Counted from the stretch's first letter, positions 1 to 9,455 are shown. The stretch: DNA of 64,000 nt from Arthrobacter sp. C9C5 (GCF_013359735.1 NZ_JABFMX010000008.1:1-64000), one strand, 5' to 3'. Numbers and translations are program-made. The notes: generated from the sequence alone by a model not told the origin.

Positions 1-20
1 CTCCAACCACCAGGTTGGAG
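1..20. repeat. Perfect 8-bp inverted repeat at window edge
   Basis: CTCCAACC and GGTTGGAG flank a 4-base loop. It may be the end of a terminator for a gene outside the window, but no clear T-run follows it. The rest of 1-300 contains no convincing gene, only the leader and probable promoter of the HU gene. Confidence 0.4.
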
Positions 21-200
21 GCTCTCCCCCTTTAACCCCCAAACCACCCGCCACGGCACCCGCGCGCCGCCCTCGCGCACGGCCGCCGCTGCGACGTCGG
101 CCGGCACCGGCCCGGGCAGCGTCCGCTGACGGCTGAAAAGAGACTCCAAAGCCCTCGAAACCCGGAATTTTTCCCAAAAAAGGGCGAAAACACGCGGAAT

Positions 201-232
201 TTGCCACCTCGGCGGCGGCAAGCTGGTAAGTT
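201..232 (+). promoter_or_regulatory. Possible promoter of the HU gene
   Basis: TTGCCA at 201-206 resembles a -35 box and TAAGTT at 227-232 a weak -10 box, but the 20-base spacer is long. This AT-richer stretch is the most promoter-like part of the leader. AGGAGG lies at about 290-295, just before the ATG at 301. Confidence 0.3.
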
Positions 233-300
233 TTCGAAGAGTGGCTTGCACGCATGCCGCGTGCAGGCTTCAGAGATTAGAACCGTCCAGGAGGACATAA

Positions 301-588
301 ATGGCTAAGAACCGTAGTGAACTTGTTGCAGAGGTAGCTGGCAAGGCCGGCACCAGCCAGGCAGCCGTCAACTCCGTGCTCGATGCACTGTTCGAGGTTT
401 TCGAGACCTCTGTCGCCGCGGGCGAAAAGATCACCATCCCGGGCTGGCTCGCCGTCGAGCGCACCGACCGTGCAGCCCGCACCGGCCGCAACCCGCAGAC
501 CGGCGAGACCATCCAGATCGCCGCCGGCCACAGCGTCAAGCTGACCGCCGGCTCCAAGCTGAAGGCTGCAGTCGCCAAGAAGAAGTAG
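301..588 (+). CDS. hup: HU family DNA-binding protein
   Basis: This 95-residue basic protein is a histone-like HU/IHF family member that binds and bends DNA as a dimer in the nucleoid. The whole length is one HU domain. It has the N-terminal helical dimerisation part (NRSELVAEVAGKAG), the DNA-gripping arm region (ARTGRNPQTGETIQI) and a lysine-rich tail ending AVAKKK. Its length is normal for a plain HU without the long C-terminal tail seen in mycobacterial homologues. The ATG is preceded by a strong AGGAGG. It is a single-gene transcription unit, closed by a strong hairpin directly after the stop. Family assignment is secure. Confidence 0.96.
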   Translation: MAKNRSELVAEVAGKAGTSQAAVNSVLDALFEVFETSVAAGEKITIPGWLAVERTDRAARTGRNPQTGETIQIAAGHSVKLTAGSKLKAAVAKKK

Positions 589-605
589 TCTTCTTCAAAT
601 GCTTG

Positions 606-641
606 AAAGGAGCGGCAACCCCTCGGGTTGCCGCTCCTTTT
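606..641 (+). terminator. Rho-independent terminator of hup
   Basis: A perfect 16-bp stem (606-621 with 625-640) encloses a 3-base loop (CTC), and the right arm ends in TTTT. It starts 18 bases after the hup stop and separates hup from the CopD/CtaG gene. Confidence 0.92.
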
Positions 642-699
642 GCGTTAACCGCAGCCGCGCGGATTCGGCGCGCGGGCAGGGGTAGCGGACAATGGAGTT

Positions 700-2853
700 G
701 TGCCTTCCGCAGCGAAACCCCAGACTTCACCAGCGCCCACCCCGACGGTCGGAGCGCGTGGCCGAGGTGCCGGAGCGCCGGGAATCCCCGGGCCCTGGCA
801 GCTCGCCGGCCTGGCCGCGCTGTTCCTGGGCCTGGTGGCGGCGCTGCTCTTCTCCGGGGCGGCCGGAGCCCGCGAAGTTTCGGATCCCGGCGCGCTGGTC
901 CGCTGGGGGCTCCCCATCAGCAAGGCCGTCCACAACGTATCCCTCGCCACGGTAATCGGCGGCCTCATCTTCGCCGTCGGCATCCTGCCCAGGGATCTCT
1001 CCGGCCGCCAGTCCAAGGACAAAGCCGCCCCCGAGCATCCCGCCTTCACACGCGCCCTGGCCGTCGCCGCCGTCGCCGGCATCGCCTGGACCCTCTCAGC
1101 GGTTGCAGTGCTGGTCCTGAGCTACTCGGACATCGCGGGCCAGGCGGTCTCAGGAGACCCGGAATTCACCAAGTCCCTCGTGTACTTCATGACCGACATC
1201 GAAACCGGCAGGGCCTGGCTGGCCGTCGTCATCATCGCTGCTGTAACCACCACTGCGCTGTTCGGCGTCCGTTCGAGGGGTGCACTGGCGTTCACGCTGA
1301 TCCTTGCCGTCATAGGGCTGGTGCCGGCGGCGCTGATCGGCCACTCGTCCAGTTCAAGCGACCACGAAGGCGCGATCAACTCCCTGGGCCTTCACCTCTT
1401 GGGAGTCTCGGCATGGGTGGGAGGCATCATTGTGCTGGCCCTCCTCTCCGGCGTTCTTGGTGCCGCTACGGCCGCCGGAGCCCCGGGCCGGGCCGACATC
1501 ACGGAACCGACCCTCCGCCGCTTCTCGGCCCTGGCCGGCTTCGCCTTCGCCCTGGTCTTCGCCTCCGGCGTGGTCAACGCCAGCATCAGGATCTCCAGCT
1601 GGGCAGACCTGTTCGGGTCGGCGTACGGACAGCTGATCCTGGCCAAGACGGTGGCCGCGCTCGTCCTCGGCGGCGTGGGGCTCATGCACCGGCAATGGGT
1701 CATCCCGCAGCTGGGCGTCAAGGGGTCCGGCCTGACCGCCCGCCGTGTGCTCTGGCAGCTGGTTCTCGTGGAGCTGCTGATCATGGGTGCGACGTCGGGA
1801 ATCGCCGTCGCACTCGGCCGCTCGGCCCCGCCGCAGCCCAGCACCTTCGCCGCGGACGCGTCCCCGGCCTTCATCCTCTCAGGCTACGAACTGCCTCCCG
1901 AGCTGACCCCGCAACGCTGGCTCACGGAGTGGCGGCTCGACTGGCTGTGGGTCGCCGTCGCCGTCTTTGGCCTCGTGTCCTACTTCCTGGGCATCCGCAA
2001 AGTCCGCCAGCGCGGCGACGCCTGGTCCTGGTTCCGGACCGTCAACTGGGTTATCGGCCTGGTGGTCCTCACCTACGTGACCTCCGGCCCGCCGTCGGTC
2101 TACGGCCGGGTCCTGTTCTCGGCGCACATGGTGGACCACATGGCGCTGACCATGGTGGCCCCCATCTTCCTGGTCCTCGGTGCCCCCGTCACGCTGGCGC
2201 TGCGGGCACTGGCCGCGCGGCGGGACAGCTCCCGCGGGCCGAGGGAATGGCTGTTGATCTTCGTGCACTCGAAGTTCTCGCAGCTCGTCACTCACCCGCT
2301 CTTCGCCGCGGCGAACTTTGCCGGCTCGATTGTGCTGTTCTACTACTCGGACGCCTTCGGCTACGCCATGCGCGACCACGTGGGCCACGAACTGATGAAC
2401 CTGCACTTCGCCCTGACCGGTTACATCTTCGTGCTGACCATGATCGGCGCAGACCCGTTGCCCCGCCGGGCGCCGTACCCGATGCGGCTGCTGCTCCTGC
2501 TGGCCACCATGGGCTTCCACGCCTTCTTCGGCGTCGCCATCATGGGCGGCACCGGGCTGCTGGCCGCCGACTACTTCGGCAACCTGGGCCGCACCTGGGG
2601 TCCCTCGGCCCTGCTGGACCAGCAGATGGGCGGCGCGGTGGCCTGGGGGATCGGCGAAGTGCCCACCCTGCTGGTGGCGATCGGCGTCGCCGTCATGTGG
2701 TCCCGCTCGGACGCGCGGGAGTCCAAACGGACCGACCGTGCCGCGGACAGGAATAACGACGCCGATCTCACCGCTTACAACGATATGTTTGCCCAGCTCG
2801 CCGAACGCGACGCGAAGCTGGCAGAACGCAATTCAAAGCTGGAAGGACGCTGA
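700..2853 (+). CDS. CopD-CtaG fusion, copper/cytochrome oxidase assembly membrane protein
   Basis: This 717-residue polytopic membrane protein has two parts. Residues about 25-390 resemble CopD, with repeated hydrophobic helices and His-rich patches such as HSSSSSDHEG and LHLLGVSAWVGG. Residues about 430-680 resemble caa3-type CtaG, with MVDHMALTMVAP, DHVGHELMNLHFALTG and MGFHAFFGVAIMGG supplying membrane histidines. Such fusions are typical of actinobacteria and are annotated as cytochrome c oxidase assembly or copper-handling proteins; the copper role is inferred. The start is GTG. A -10-like GACAAT (688-693) lies exactly 6 bases before it and there is no well-placed Shine-Dalgarno, so the mRNA may be leaderless. 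The stop overlaps the next start (TGATG), indicating translational coupling. Confidence 0.88.
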   Translation: MPSAAKPQTSPAPTPTVGARGRGAGAPGIPGPWQLAGLAALFLGLVAALLFSGAAGAREVSDPGALVRWGLPISKAVHNVSLATVIGGLIFAVGILPRDLSGRQSKDKAAPEHPAFTRALAVAAVAGIAWTLSAVAVLVLSYSDIAGQAVSGDPEFTKSLVYFMTDIETGRAWLAVVIIAAVTTTALFGVRSRGALAFTLILAVIGLVPAALIGHSSSSSDHEGAINSLGLHLLGVSAWVGGIIVLALLSGVLGAATAAGAPGRADITEPTLRRFSALAGFAFALVFASGVVNASIRISSWADLFGSAYGQLILAKTVAALVLGGVGLMHRQWVIPQLGVKGSGLTARRVLWQLVLVELLIMGATSGIAVALGRSAPPQPSTFAADASPAFILSGYELPPELTPQRWLTEWRLDWLWVAVAVFGLVSYFLGIRKVRQRGDAWSWFRTVNWVIGLVVLTYVTSGPPSVYGRVLFSAHMVDHMALTMVAPIFLVLGAPVTLALRALAARRDSSRGPREWLLIFVHSKFSQLVTHPLFAAANFAGSIVLFYYSDAFGYAMRDHVGHELMNLHFALTGYIFVLTMIGADPLPRRAPYPMRLLLLLATMGFHAFFGVAIMGGTGLLAADYFGNLGRTWGPSALLDQQMGGAVAWGIGEVPTLLVAIGVAVMWSRSDARESKRTDRAADRNNDADLTAYNDMFAQLAERDAKLAERNSKLEGR

Positions 2854-4817
2854 TGAGCGAAACCGTACGCACCCACCTCCGGGTCCGGGCCTCCGAACTC
2901 GTAGGCCGAGGCTGGCTGAACACCGGCGGCAAATCCCTGGACCTCGAATCCCTGCGCGGCAAGATCGTGCTGCTCGACTTCTGGACTTTCTGCTGCATCA
3001 ACTGCCTACATGTCCTGGACGAGCTCCGGCCGCTCGAGCAGCAGTACTCGGACGTCCTCGTGACCGTCGGCGTGCACTCGCCCAAGTTCGAGCACGAAGC
3101 GGATCCGGTGGCCCTGGCGGCCGCCGTGGAGCGCTACGAGATCCGCCACCCGGTCCTGGACGACCCGGAGCTGGACACGTGGAAGGCGTACACCGCCCGT
3201 GCGTGGCCCACCCTGGTGGTCATCGACCCCGAGGGCTACATCGTGGCGCACCTTTCCGGTGAGGGCCATGCGGACGGCTTGGCCGTACTCATCCCCGAAC
3301 TGATCGCCGAGCACGAGGCGAAGGGCACCCTGCACCGCGGCGACGGCCCCTACGTGGCCCCGGAGCCGACGTCGGGCACGCTGCGGTTCCCGGGCAAGGC
3401 CCTTTACCTTCCGGCCGGCCGCGGCGACTCCGCCGCAGCGGACGACGCCGGCTCCTGGCTGGTGACCGACACCGGCCACCACCGCCTCGTGGAGCTGTCC
3501 ACCGACTTTGAGACGGTGCTGGGCACCTATGGTTCGGGCGAGAAGGGCCACGCCGACGGCGGTGCCACGGAGGCCCGCTTCAACGAACCGCAGGGTCTGG
3601 TCCTGCTTCCGGAGGATGTGGCCGCGAAGGCCGGCTACGACGTCGTGATTGCCGACTCGGTCAACCACCGGCTCCGCGGGCTATCGCTCGCGGACGGCAG
3701 CGCCACCACCCTGGCCGGCAACGGGGTACAGCGGCTGCTCGAGACCGGTCCGGCACGCGTGGACGAAGAGGGCGCCGCCTACGGTGCCCGGCTGGAGGCG
3801 GATCCGCTGCAGGTCTCGCTGAGCTCGCCCTGGGACGTCGTCTGGTCCAGTAAGCTCAACGCCGTCGTTGTGGCGATGGCCGGCGTGCACCAGATCTTCA
3901 GCTTCGACCCGGTTACCGGCGCTGTGTCCATCATCGCCGGCAACGGCCTCGAAGGTCTGCTCGACGGCCCGGCCGCGGAGGCCTGGTTCGCCCAGTCGTC
4001 CGGCCTCGCCGAAGACGCCGACGGCAACATCTGGGTGGCAGACTCCGAGACCTCGGCACTGCGCAAACTCGTGATCGCCGACGACGGGGCCATCACGGTC
4101 GAGTCCGCCGTCGGCAAGGGATTGTTCGATTTCGGCTTCCGCGACGGCCCGGCGGCCGAGGCCCGGCTCCAGCACCCACTGGGCGTGACGGTGCTGCCCG
4201 ACGGTTCGGTGGCGATCGCGGACACCTACAACGGTGCCGTCCGCCGCTACGACCCCGCTACCGGCACGGTGTCCACGCTCGCGCGCGGGCTGTCCGAGCC
4301 CTCGGACGTCATCGTGGACCACACCCAGGTGGCCGGCTCCGAGCCGCTGCTGGTGGTGGTCGAGGCAAACAAGCACCAGCTGGTCTACGTGCCCATCCCC
4401 AAGGAAGCGCAGCAGGTGGACGAAGGGGCGGCGCAGACCCACCGGCCCAAGAGCCCCGTAGCGCCCGGTCTGCTGTCCCTGACCGTGCGGTTCACGGCCC
4501 CGACCGGGCAGAAGCTGGATGACCGCTGGGGTGACCCGACGCAGCTGAAGATTTCCTCCACCCCGCCGGAGCTGCTGGTGGCCGGCGGGGGGACCTCCGT
4601 GGGCCTGCTCCGCACCCTGGAGCTCGCCTCCGACGTCCCCGAGGGCGTGCTGCACATTACCGCACGGGCGGCGGCCTGCGACGGTCCGGAGACCGAGGAC
4701 GGGGAGATCCCGGATCACGCGGCGTGCCACCTCTACCAGCAGGACTGGGGCATCCCGGTGCTGCTGCAGGCCGACGGGGACACCGAACTGGTCCTGGACC
4801 TGCGCGGCATGGACTAA
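2853..4817 (+). CDS. Thioredoxin-like / NHL-repeat beta-propeller protein (NHLRC2-like)
   Basis: This 654-residue protein has a thioredoxin-like domain at about 20-160 with the redox pair C48-I-N-C51 inside WTFCCINC. That CCINC form is characteristic of NHLRC2-type proteins. NHL repeats follow at about 175-500 (for example NEPQGLVL, VIADSVNHRLRGL and VAIADTYNGAVRRYD) and form a beta-propeller. A C-terminal beta-rich domain of about 120 residues completes it. There is no signal peptide, so it is probably cytoplasmic. The ATG overlaps the stop of the CopD/CtaG gene. This could suggest a thiol/copper link with its partner, but that is only inferred from the pairing. The substrate is unknown. Confidence 0.88.
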   Translation: MSETVRTHLRVRASELVGRGWLNTGGKSLDLESLRGKIVLLDFWTFCCINCLHVLDELRPLEQQYSDVLVTVGVHSPKFEHEADPVALAAAVERYEIRHPVLDDPELDTWKAYTARAWPTLVVIDPEGYIVAHLSGEGHADGLAVLIPELIAEHEAKGTLHRGDGPYVAPEPTSGTLRFPGKALYLPAGRGDSAAADDAGSWLVTDTGHHRLVELSTDFETVLGTYGSGEKGHADGGATEARFNEPQGLVLLPEDVAAKAGYDVVIADSVNHRLRGLSLADGSATTLAGNGVQRLLETGPARVDEEGAAYGARLEADPLQVSLSSPWDVVWSSKLNAVVVAMAGVHQIFSFDPVTGAVSIIAGNGLEGLLDGPAAEAWFAQSSGLAEDADGNIWVADSETSALRKLVIADDGAITVESAVGKGLFDFGFRDGPAAEARLQHPLGVTVLPDGSVAIADTYNGAVRRYDPATGTVSTLARGLSEPSDVIVDHTQVAGSEPLLVVVEANKHQLVYVPIPKEAQQVDEGAAQTHRPKSPVAPGLLSLTVRFTAPTGQKLDDRWGDPTQLKISSTPPELLVAGGGTSVGLLRTLELASDVPEGVLHITARAAACDGPETEDGEIPDHAACHLYQQDWGIPVLLQADGDTELVLDLRGMD

Positions 4818-4850
4818 GCGCCCGACTGGTGTCCTGAGGTACCTGGCACT

Positions 4851-4896
4851 AAAAGGCTGCCGTCCGCGACCCTGGGTCACGGGCGGCAGCCTTTTT
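4851..4896. terminator. Bidirectional terminator between convergent genes
   Basis: AAAAGGCTGCCGTCCG pairs with CGGGCGGCAGCCTTTT (one G-U pair) around a 14-base loop. A T-run follows on the + strand, and the leading A-run serves the minus strand in the same way. It sits between the NHL gene and the convergent gene ending at 4936. Confidence 0.88.
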
Positions 4897-4935
4897 GCGT
4901 GCGACGGGGGCGTCCGCGACCACCGCGCAGCAGGC

Positions 4936-5928
4936 CTAGTTGCTTAGCTGCGGGGTGAGCTTGACCGTGTCGCCGTCGATGTCCAGACGGGTGGTGAAGC
5001 TGAAATCGTGGACCGCGTTGAGCTCCGTGACCGCGCCGGTGAAGAGGTCCACCTGCCGTGCCTTGATCCTCGCCTTGCCGTCCAGCGGCGCGACGACCCA
5101 GCGGCCGCCGAAGGGCTCGATGCTGACGGCTGGATAGTCGGTGATGCTCCAGTCGATTGTCCCGTCCACGACCCGGTTGTTGGTGGCGTGGTAGAACGGG
5201 CAGTCCGGCTGAAGCCGCTGCTGTTTGTCGGCTTGGTCCGCGCAGCTGTCCAGGAACTCCTTGACTTTCGCGGTGACGGCGTCCTTGAGCCCGTCCGTGG
5301 CCTGGGTGAGCAGATTCAACGGCGCCGAAGGCATATCCCGGCTGGTAACCGTTGCCCGGGTCGCGGGGGCAGCGAAGAACTGGCCGTTCAGGGACGCCTC
5401 GTACTCGCCCGGGTAGAACACAGCGAAGGAGTTGCGGCCGTTGGGCATGTTGACCGGAACCCCGTTGAGTGAGGCCTGGTTCGAATTCACGACGGTGACG
5501 TCGATCACCGGCAGCGCGGCCGGGACGAAGGACCAGTCGTGGAAGAAGAGCCACTGGGTGCCGGAGCGTTGCAGCAGGAACTCGGTGTGCAGCTGGCTGC
5601 CGTCGATGGTGTAGTCGATCGGAACCATGACCTGGTTGCCGCCCCGGTCCTCCGCGTTGCCGATTTTCACGTCGGAAATTCTCGCAGCGGCGGTCTTCAA
5701 CGCCTCTCCATCCAGCATTGCCGGGTTGCTTTGCGGCACGGAGGCGTGAAGCAGGCCGAGCGCCTTCTCGCCTTCGCCCTTCTGCAGCGCGTCCAGATAC
5801 TCGCGGACCGGTTGCTGGGGGCTGGCAATGGAATTGTTCACCAGATTGATCGCGACGACCGCGCCGGCTATGGCGAGCATCAGGCCCAACAGCCACACGG
5901 CTGCAATCCTGACCAACGCCTGACTCAT
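4936..5928 (-). CDS. Membrane-anchored conserved protein of unknown function
   Basis: This 330-residue protein has one N-terminal hydrophobic segment (about residues 5-28: VWLLGLMLAIAGAVVAINLV), which is a signal anchor or uncleaved signal peptide. A polar extracytoplasmic region follows. Residues about 35-60 (VREYLDALQKGEGEKALGLL) look like the helical start of an NTF2-like or DUF4878-like fold, often found in surface proteins. No catalytic motif is evident. I chose the ATG at 5928 because AAGGGA lies 7 bases upstream; an in-frame ATG at 5976 would add 16 unlikely residues. It is a single gene with its own terminator. Function is unknown. Confidence 0.75.
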   Translation of the reverse strand: MSQALVRIAAVWLLGLMLAIAGAVVAINLVNNSIASPQQPVREYLDALQKGEGEKALGLLHASVPQSNPAMLDGEALKTAAARISDVKIGNAEDRGGNQVMVPIDYTIDGSQLHTEFLLQRSGTQWLFFHDWSFVPAALPVIDVTVVNSNQASLNGVPVNMPNGRNSFAVFYPGEYEASLNGQFFAAPATRATVTSRDMPSAPLNLLTQATDGLKDAVTAKVKEFLDSCADQADKQQRLQPDCPFYHATNNRVVDGTIDWSITDYPAVSIEPFGGRWVVAPLDGKARIKARQVDLFTGAVTELNAVHDFSFTTRLDIDGDTVKLTPQLSN

Positions 5929-6047
5929 CTGCACGTCCCTTACGTTACCTGCACGCCCGCTGAACGCAGGTGTCACGGCCGCTCGTTGTGACGTGCACCA
6001 TTCCCGCCGGGCGGCCCGGCTGCGGCGGCCAGGCTGCGGAGGGCCGC

Positions 6048-7748
6048 CTAGCGCCTGCGCCGCCTCGATGAGGTGCCGAAGACGCCCCTGAGCAGTTCCC
6101 GGCCGATCTGCGTGCCCAGCGAACGTGCCATGCTCTTGAGCCCGCCGCCGAGGGCGCCGCCCAGCGCGCCGGCGAGGTCGCCGGCCATTCCGCCTCCGGA
6201 TTCCTGCGGCTGCGGGGCGCGACGCTGCGGGGTGCGTTCCCGATCGGGCGCCGGCGACTGTGTGGGGCGGCTGCTGGGGCGGCCGAGGATTTCTTCCTCG
6301 ATCCGCCGGGCGTCGGCGTCGACGGCGTTGGGGTCCAGGCTGGTGCCGGAACCCGAACCGGCGTCGGACCCGGCGGCGGGGCCGGTGGACGCTGCCGACT
6401 GGCTGGCGAGTTTTTCATAGGCGGAGACGTTGTCCACGGCGGTGCCGTATTTGGCGAGCAGGGCGGACCCGGCCACCGTGCTGGCTATTAGCGCATCATC
6501 GCTCGGGCCCATCACGGACTCCGGCGCCCGCAGCCGGGTCAGGGCCACCGGGGTGGGCGCGCCCTTCTCATTCATGACCGTGATCACGGCCTCGCCGATT
6601 CCGGCCGAGGTCAGCGTCTCCTCAAGGTCGTAGTCACTGATCGGGAAGGTGGAAACCGTCGCCTTGAGTGCCTTGGCATCCTCGGGGGTGAAGGCGCGCA
6701 GGGCATGTTGCACCCGGTTGGCCAGCTGGCCCAGGACGTCCGCGGGGACGTCCTTCGGCGTCTGGGTCACGAAGAAGATGCCCACGCCCTTGGAACGGAT
6801 CAGCCGGACAGTCGTGGTGATCGCGTCAAGGAAAGCCTTGGAGGCGCCGTTGAACAGCAGGTGCGCCTCGTCCAGGAAGAACACGAGTTTCGGCTTGTCC
6901 AGGTCGCCTGCTTCGGGCAGGTCCTCGAACAGGTCGGCGAGCAGCCACATCAGGAAGGTGGAGAACAGCATGGGCTTGGTCTGCAGGGTGGGCAGCTCCA
7001 GGCAGGTCACGACGCCGCGGCCGTCGGGGGCGGTGCGCAGCAGTTCCGCTGTGTCGAACTCCGGCTCGCCGAAGAATTTCTCCATGCCCTGCGCCTCGAG
7101 CGTGATGAGTTCGCGGAGGATGACGCCGGCGGTCGACTTCGAGAGGCCGCCGAGGTTTTCGAGTTCGTCCTTGCCCTCGTCCGAGGTCAGGAACTGGATG
7201 ACCGCCCGCAGGTCTTTCAGGTCGATCAGTTCGAGGTTGTTCTTGTCCGCGAAGTGGAAGACCAGCTGCAGGCTGGACTCCTGGGTTTCGTTGAGCTCCA
7301 TCACGCGGGACAGCAGGATGGGGCCGAAGGAGGTGATGGTGGACCGGACCGGGATGCCGGCGCCGTCGCCGCCGAGGGCCAGGAATTCCACCGGGAAAGT
7401 CTTGCCGGACCAGGTCTGCCCGATGCTGTCGGTGCGCGCCTTGAGTTTCTCTGAGCCGGCGGCGGCCGTGGCGAGGCCGGAGAGGTCGCCCTTGATGTCC
7501 GCGAGGAACACCGGGACACCGGCTGTGGAGAGCTGCTCCGCCATCATGTGCAGGGTCACGGTCTTGCCGGTGCCGGTCGCACCCGCCACCAGGCCATGCC
7601 GGTTCATCATCGCCAGCGGCAAGCGGACCGGGGCATCCTTGTGGAGTTCGCCGTCGACGATCGCGGCCCCCAGCTCGATCGTGGGCCCTTCCAGGGTGTA
7701 CCCCTTCTGGATGGTGGCGACTTTATCTGCAGTGGATTTGATGGCCAT
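6048..7748 (-). CDS. HerA-like / DUF853 P-loop ATPase
   Basis: This 566-residue protein belongs to the bacterial HerA-like (DUF853, YjgR-type) ATPases. Walker A is GATGTGKT at residues 56-63. Walker B is VFFLDEAHLLFNG, with D293 and E294. The arginine-rich segment ANRVQHALRAFTPED is typical of the family. Residues about 450-530 are a low-complexity linker rich in Ser, Gly, Pro and Arg, followed by a glycine-rich amphipathic stretch and a basic tail (SSRRRRR). Archaeal HerA is a DNA translocase; the cellular role of this family is not established. No Shine-Dalgarno precedes the ATG, but TAAGCT lies exactly 6 bases upstream, which suggests a leaderless mRNA. Confidence 0.88.
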   Translation of the reverse strand: MAIKSTADKVATIQKGYTLEGPTIELGAAIVDGELHKDAPVRLPLAMMNRHGLVAGATGTGKTVTLHMMAEQLSTAGVPVFLADIKGDLSGLATAAAGSEKLKARTDSIGQTWSGKTFPVEFLALGGDGAGIPVRSTITSFGPILLSRVMELNETQESSLQLVFHFADKNNLELIDLKDLRAVIQFLTSDEGKDELENLGGLSKSTAGVILRELITLEAQGMEKFFGEPEFDTAELLRTAPDGRGVVTCLELPTLQTKPMLFSTFLMWLLADLFEDLPEAGDLDKPKLVFFLDEAHLLFNGASKAFLDAITTTVRLIRSKGVGIFFVTQTPKDVPADVLGQLANRVQHALRAFTPEDAKALKATVSTFPISDYDLEETLTSAGIGEAVITVMNEKGAPTPVALTRLRAPESVMGPSDDALIASTVAGSALLAKYGTAVDNVSAYEKLASQSAASTGPAAGSDAGSGSGTSLDPNAVDADARRIEEEILGRPSSRPTQSPAPDRERTPQRRAPQPQESGGGMAGDLAGALGGALGGGLKSMARSLGTQIGRELLRGVFGTSSRRRRR

Positions 7749-7760
7749 GCGGCTAGCTTA

Positions 7761-7786
7761 GCCGGGTCCGCCAGCGCGGACCCGGC
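7761..7786. terminator. GC-rich hairpin between the DJ-1 and HerA-like genes
   Basis: GCCGGGTCCG pairs perfectly with CGGACCCGGC around a 6-base loop. It lies after the DJ-1 stop and abuts the presumed -10 box of the HerA-like gene. There is no T-run, so termination strength is uncertain. Confidence 0.45.
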
Positions 7787-7823
7787 CGCGGCCGATGTTT
7801 ATTTTTCGGCTGCGCCGACGGCG

Positions 7824-8525
7824 TTATTCGGCGAGGGCCTTGAGGACTTCCTTCGCCACGTCCTCGCTGGACTGCGGGTTCTGCCCGGTGATGAGGTTGC
7901 CGTCGCGGACCACGTTGGAGCTCCAGGCGGCCCCGTTTTCCACGACCGAGCCCTTCTGCTTCAGCACGTCTTCAACGAACCACGGCGTGTTCTCCCCGGT
8001 GCCGCCGCCGAGTTCCTCTTCGTTTGTGAACACGGTGAGGTGGCGCCCCGCGAAGGCGAAGTTTCCGGCGTCGTCGACGGCGCTCAGCAGGCCGGCGGGC
8101 CCGTGGCAGAAGGGGGCGATGACCTTGCCGGCCTTGTTCGCCTCGATCAGCAGCCGGCCGAGGTCCGCATCCTCGAACAGGTCGGCCATGGGGCCGTGGC
8201 CGCCGGGCATCACGATCGCGTCGTACCCGGAAAGGTCGACGTCGGCCAGCACCAGCGGGGCGGAAAGCTCGGCGTCGATCTCGGCCAGGTACTTGCGGAA
8301 CCCGTCGGCGCGGTCCTGGCCGCCGGCGGATTCTGCGGCCAAGCTGACCTCGTCCACGGTGGGCTTGGCGCCGGCCGGAGTGGCGATCCGGACGGTGTGT
8401 CCGGCGCCCAGCAGGGTCTGGTGTGAGACCACGAGTTCCTCGGCCCAGTAGCCGGTGGGGTGCTTGCTGCCATCGCGCATGGTGAGGGAATCCGCGGCGG
8501 ATACGACCATCAGGATGTTAGCCAT
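7824..8525 (-). CDS. DJ-1/PfpI family type 1 glutamine amidotransferase-like protein
   Basis: This 233-residue protein has the DJ-1/PfpI fold. The nucleophile elbow is IAPFCHGPAGL with C140 followed by H141, the acidic partner is in WAEEL (E29/E30), and VMPGGHGPMADL forms the oxyanion region. Size and motifs match Hsp31-like class I proteins, which act as glyoxalase III, deglycase or chaperone; which activity applies here cannot be told. It is 60 bases downstream of an aldo/keto reductase on the same strand. Both families handle reactive carbonyls, so a shared detoxification role is a reasonable inference. Confidence 0.9.
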   Translation of the reverse strand: MANILMVVSAADSLTMRDGSKHPTGYWAEELVVSHQTLLGAGHTVRIATPAGAKPTVDEVSLAAESAGGQDRADGFRKYLAEIDAELSAPLVLADVDLSGYDAIVMPGGHGPMADLFEDADLGRLLIEANKAGKVIAPFCHGPAGLLSAVDDAGNFAFAGRHLTVFTNEEELGGGTGENTPWFVEDVLKQKGSVVENGAAWSSNVVRDGNLITGQNPQSSEDVAKEVLKALAE

Positions 8526-8585
8526 GTTCTTGCTCCTGTTCTGCCGGCCAAGGAGCCGGTCAAAGGTGGGGATGGGGTTTGGTTC

Positions 8586-9455
8586 TTAGCGTGCGGCTTC
8601 GAGTTCGTCGAACGTCGCGTCATCGAGGACGACGCCGGCGGCGGCCAGGTTCTCTTCGAGGTGCTTGACCGAGCCGGTGCCCGGGATCGGCATCATGACG
8701 GGGGAGCGGCGAAGCAGCCAGGCCAGGGCCACCTGGGAGGTGGTGGCGCCCAGCCGCGTGGCGGCCTCATCCAAGGGGCCGCCCGGACGGGCGAGTTCGC
8801 CGGCCGAGATCGGGGCCCACGGGATGAAGCCGATGCCGTGCTCCTCGGCGTAGTTGAGGACGTCCTCCGAGCTGCGATCGGTCAGGTTGTAGCGGTTCTG
8901 CACAGTGGAGACGGTGAAGTGCTGGCCGGCCTGCTCCAGCTCGGCCACGCTGACCTGGGACAAGCCCAAGGCCTTGACCTTGCCTTCTTTCTGCAGGTCG
9001 CGGAGCACACTGAACTGCTCTTCCGGATCGACTTTGGGATCAATCCGGTGCAGCTGCAGCAGATCCAGTGCGTCCACCTTGAGCTTGCGCAGGCTCAGCT
9101 CGGTCTGCTGGCGCAGGTACTCGGCCCGGCCCAGCGGCACCCATTCATTCGGGCCGGTGCGCGTGAATCCGACCTTGGTCGCGATTTTGAGGCCGTGCTT
9201 GTACGGGTGCAGGGCCTCGGCAAGGATCTCCTCACTGACATTGGGTCCGTAGGAGTCGGCGGTGTCGATGAAGTCGACGCCGAGCTCCACGGCCCGGCGG
9301 ACGACGGCGATGGCCGCGTCCCGGTCGGCGGGTTCGCCCCAGACGCCGTCGCCGACGATGCGCATGGCGCCGAAGCCGAGGCGGTGCACCGTGCCCAGGT
9401 CCTTCAAATCGATCGTTGCGGATGATTCCGGATGCTGCGACTTGTCGTGGCTCAT
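8586..9455 (-). CDS. Aldo/keto reductase
   Basis: This 289-residue NADPH-dependent oxidoreductase has an (alpha/beta)8 barrel. Visible motifs are [14 protein letters not shown] (catalytic Asp and Tyr), IATKVGF (catalytic Lys), DLLQLHRID (catalytic His) and [15 protein letters not shown] (NADPH phosphate site). I place the start at the ATG at 9455, giving [11 protein letters not shown] and a normal family length. The frame is open 88 codons further upstream, but that part has no family similarity. It is divergent from the flavin monooxygenase gene and upstream of the DJ-1 gene on the same strand. The substrate cannot be named. Confidence 0.9.
   Translation of the reverse strand: MSHDKSQHPESSATIDLKDLGTVHRLGFGAMRIVGDGVWGEPADRDAAIAVVRRAVELGVDFIDTADSYGPNVSEEILAEALHPYKHGLKIATKVGFTRTGPNEWVPLGRAEYLRQQTELSLRKLKVDALDLLQLHRIDPKVDPEEQFSVLRDLQKEGKVKALGLSQVSVAELEQAGQHFTVSTVQNRYNLTDRSSEDVLNYAEEHGIGFIPWAPISAGELARPGGPLDEAATRLGATTSQVALAWLLRRSPVMMPIPGTGSVKHLEENLAAAGVVLDDATFDELEAAR

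Noticed and set aside
603..2756. A 717-codon open frame overlapping the CopD/CtaG gene in another frame
   Set aside because: Arginine/proline-rich translation without domains; it is a GC-rich frame shadow of the real gene starting at 700.
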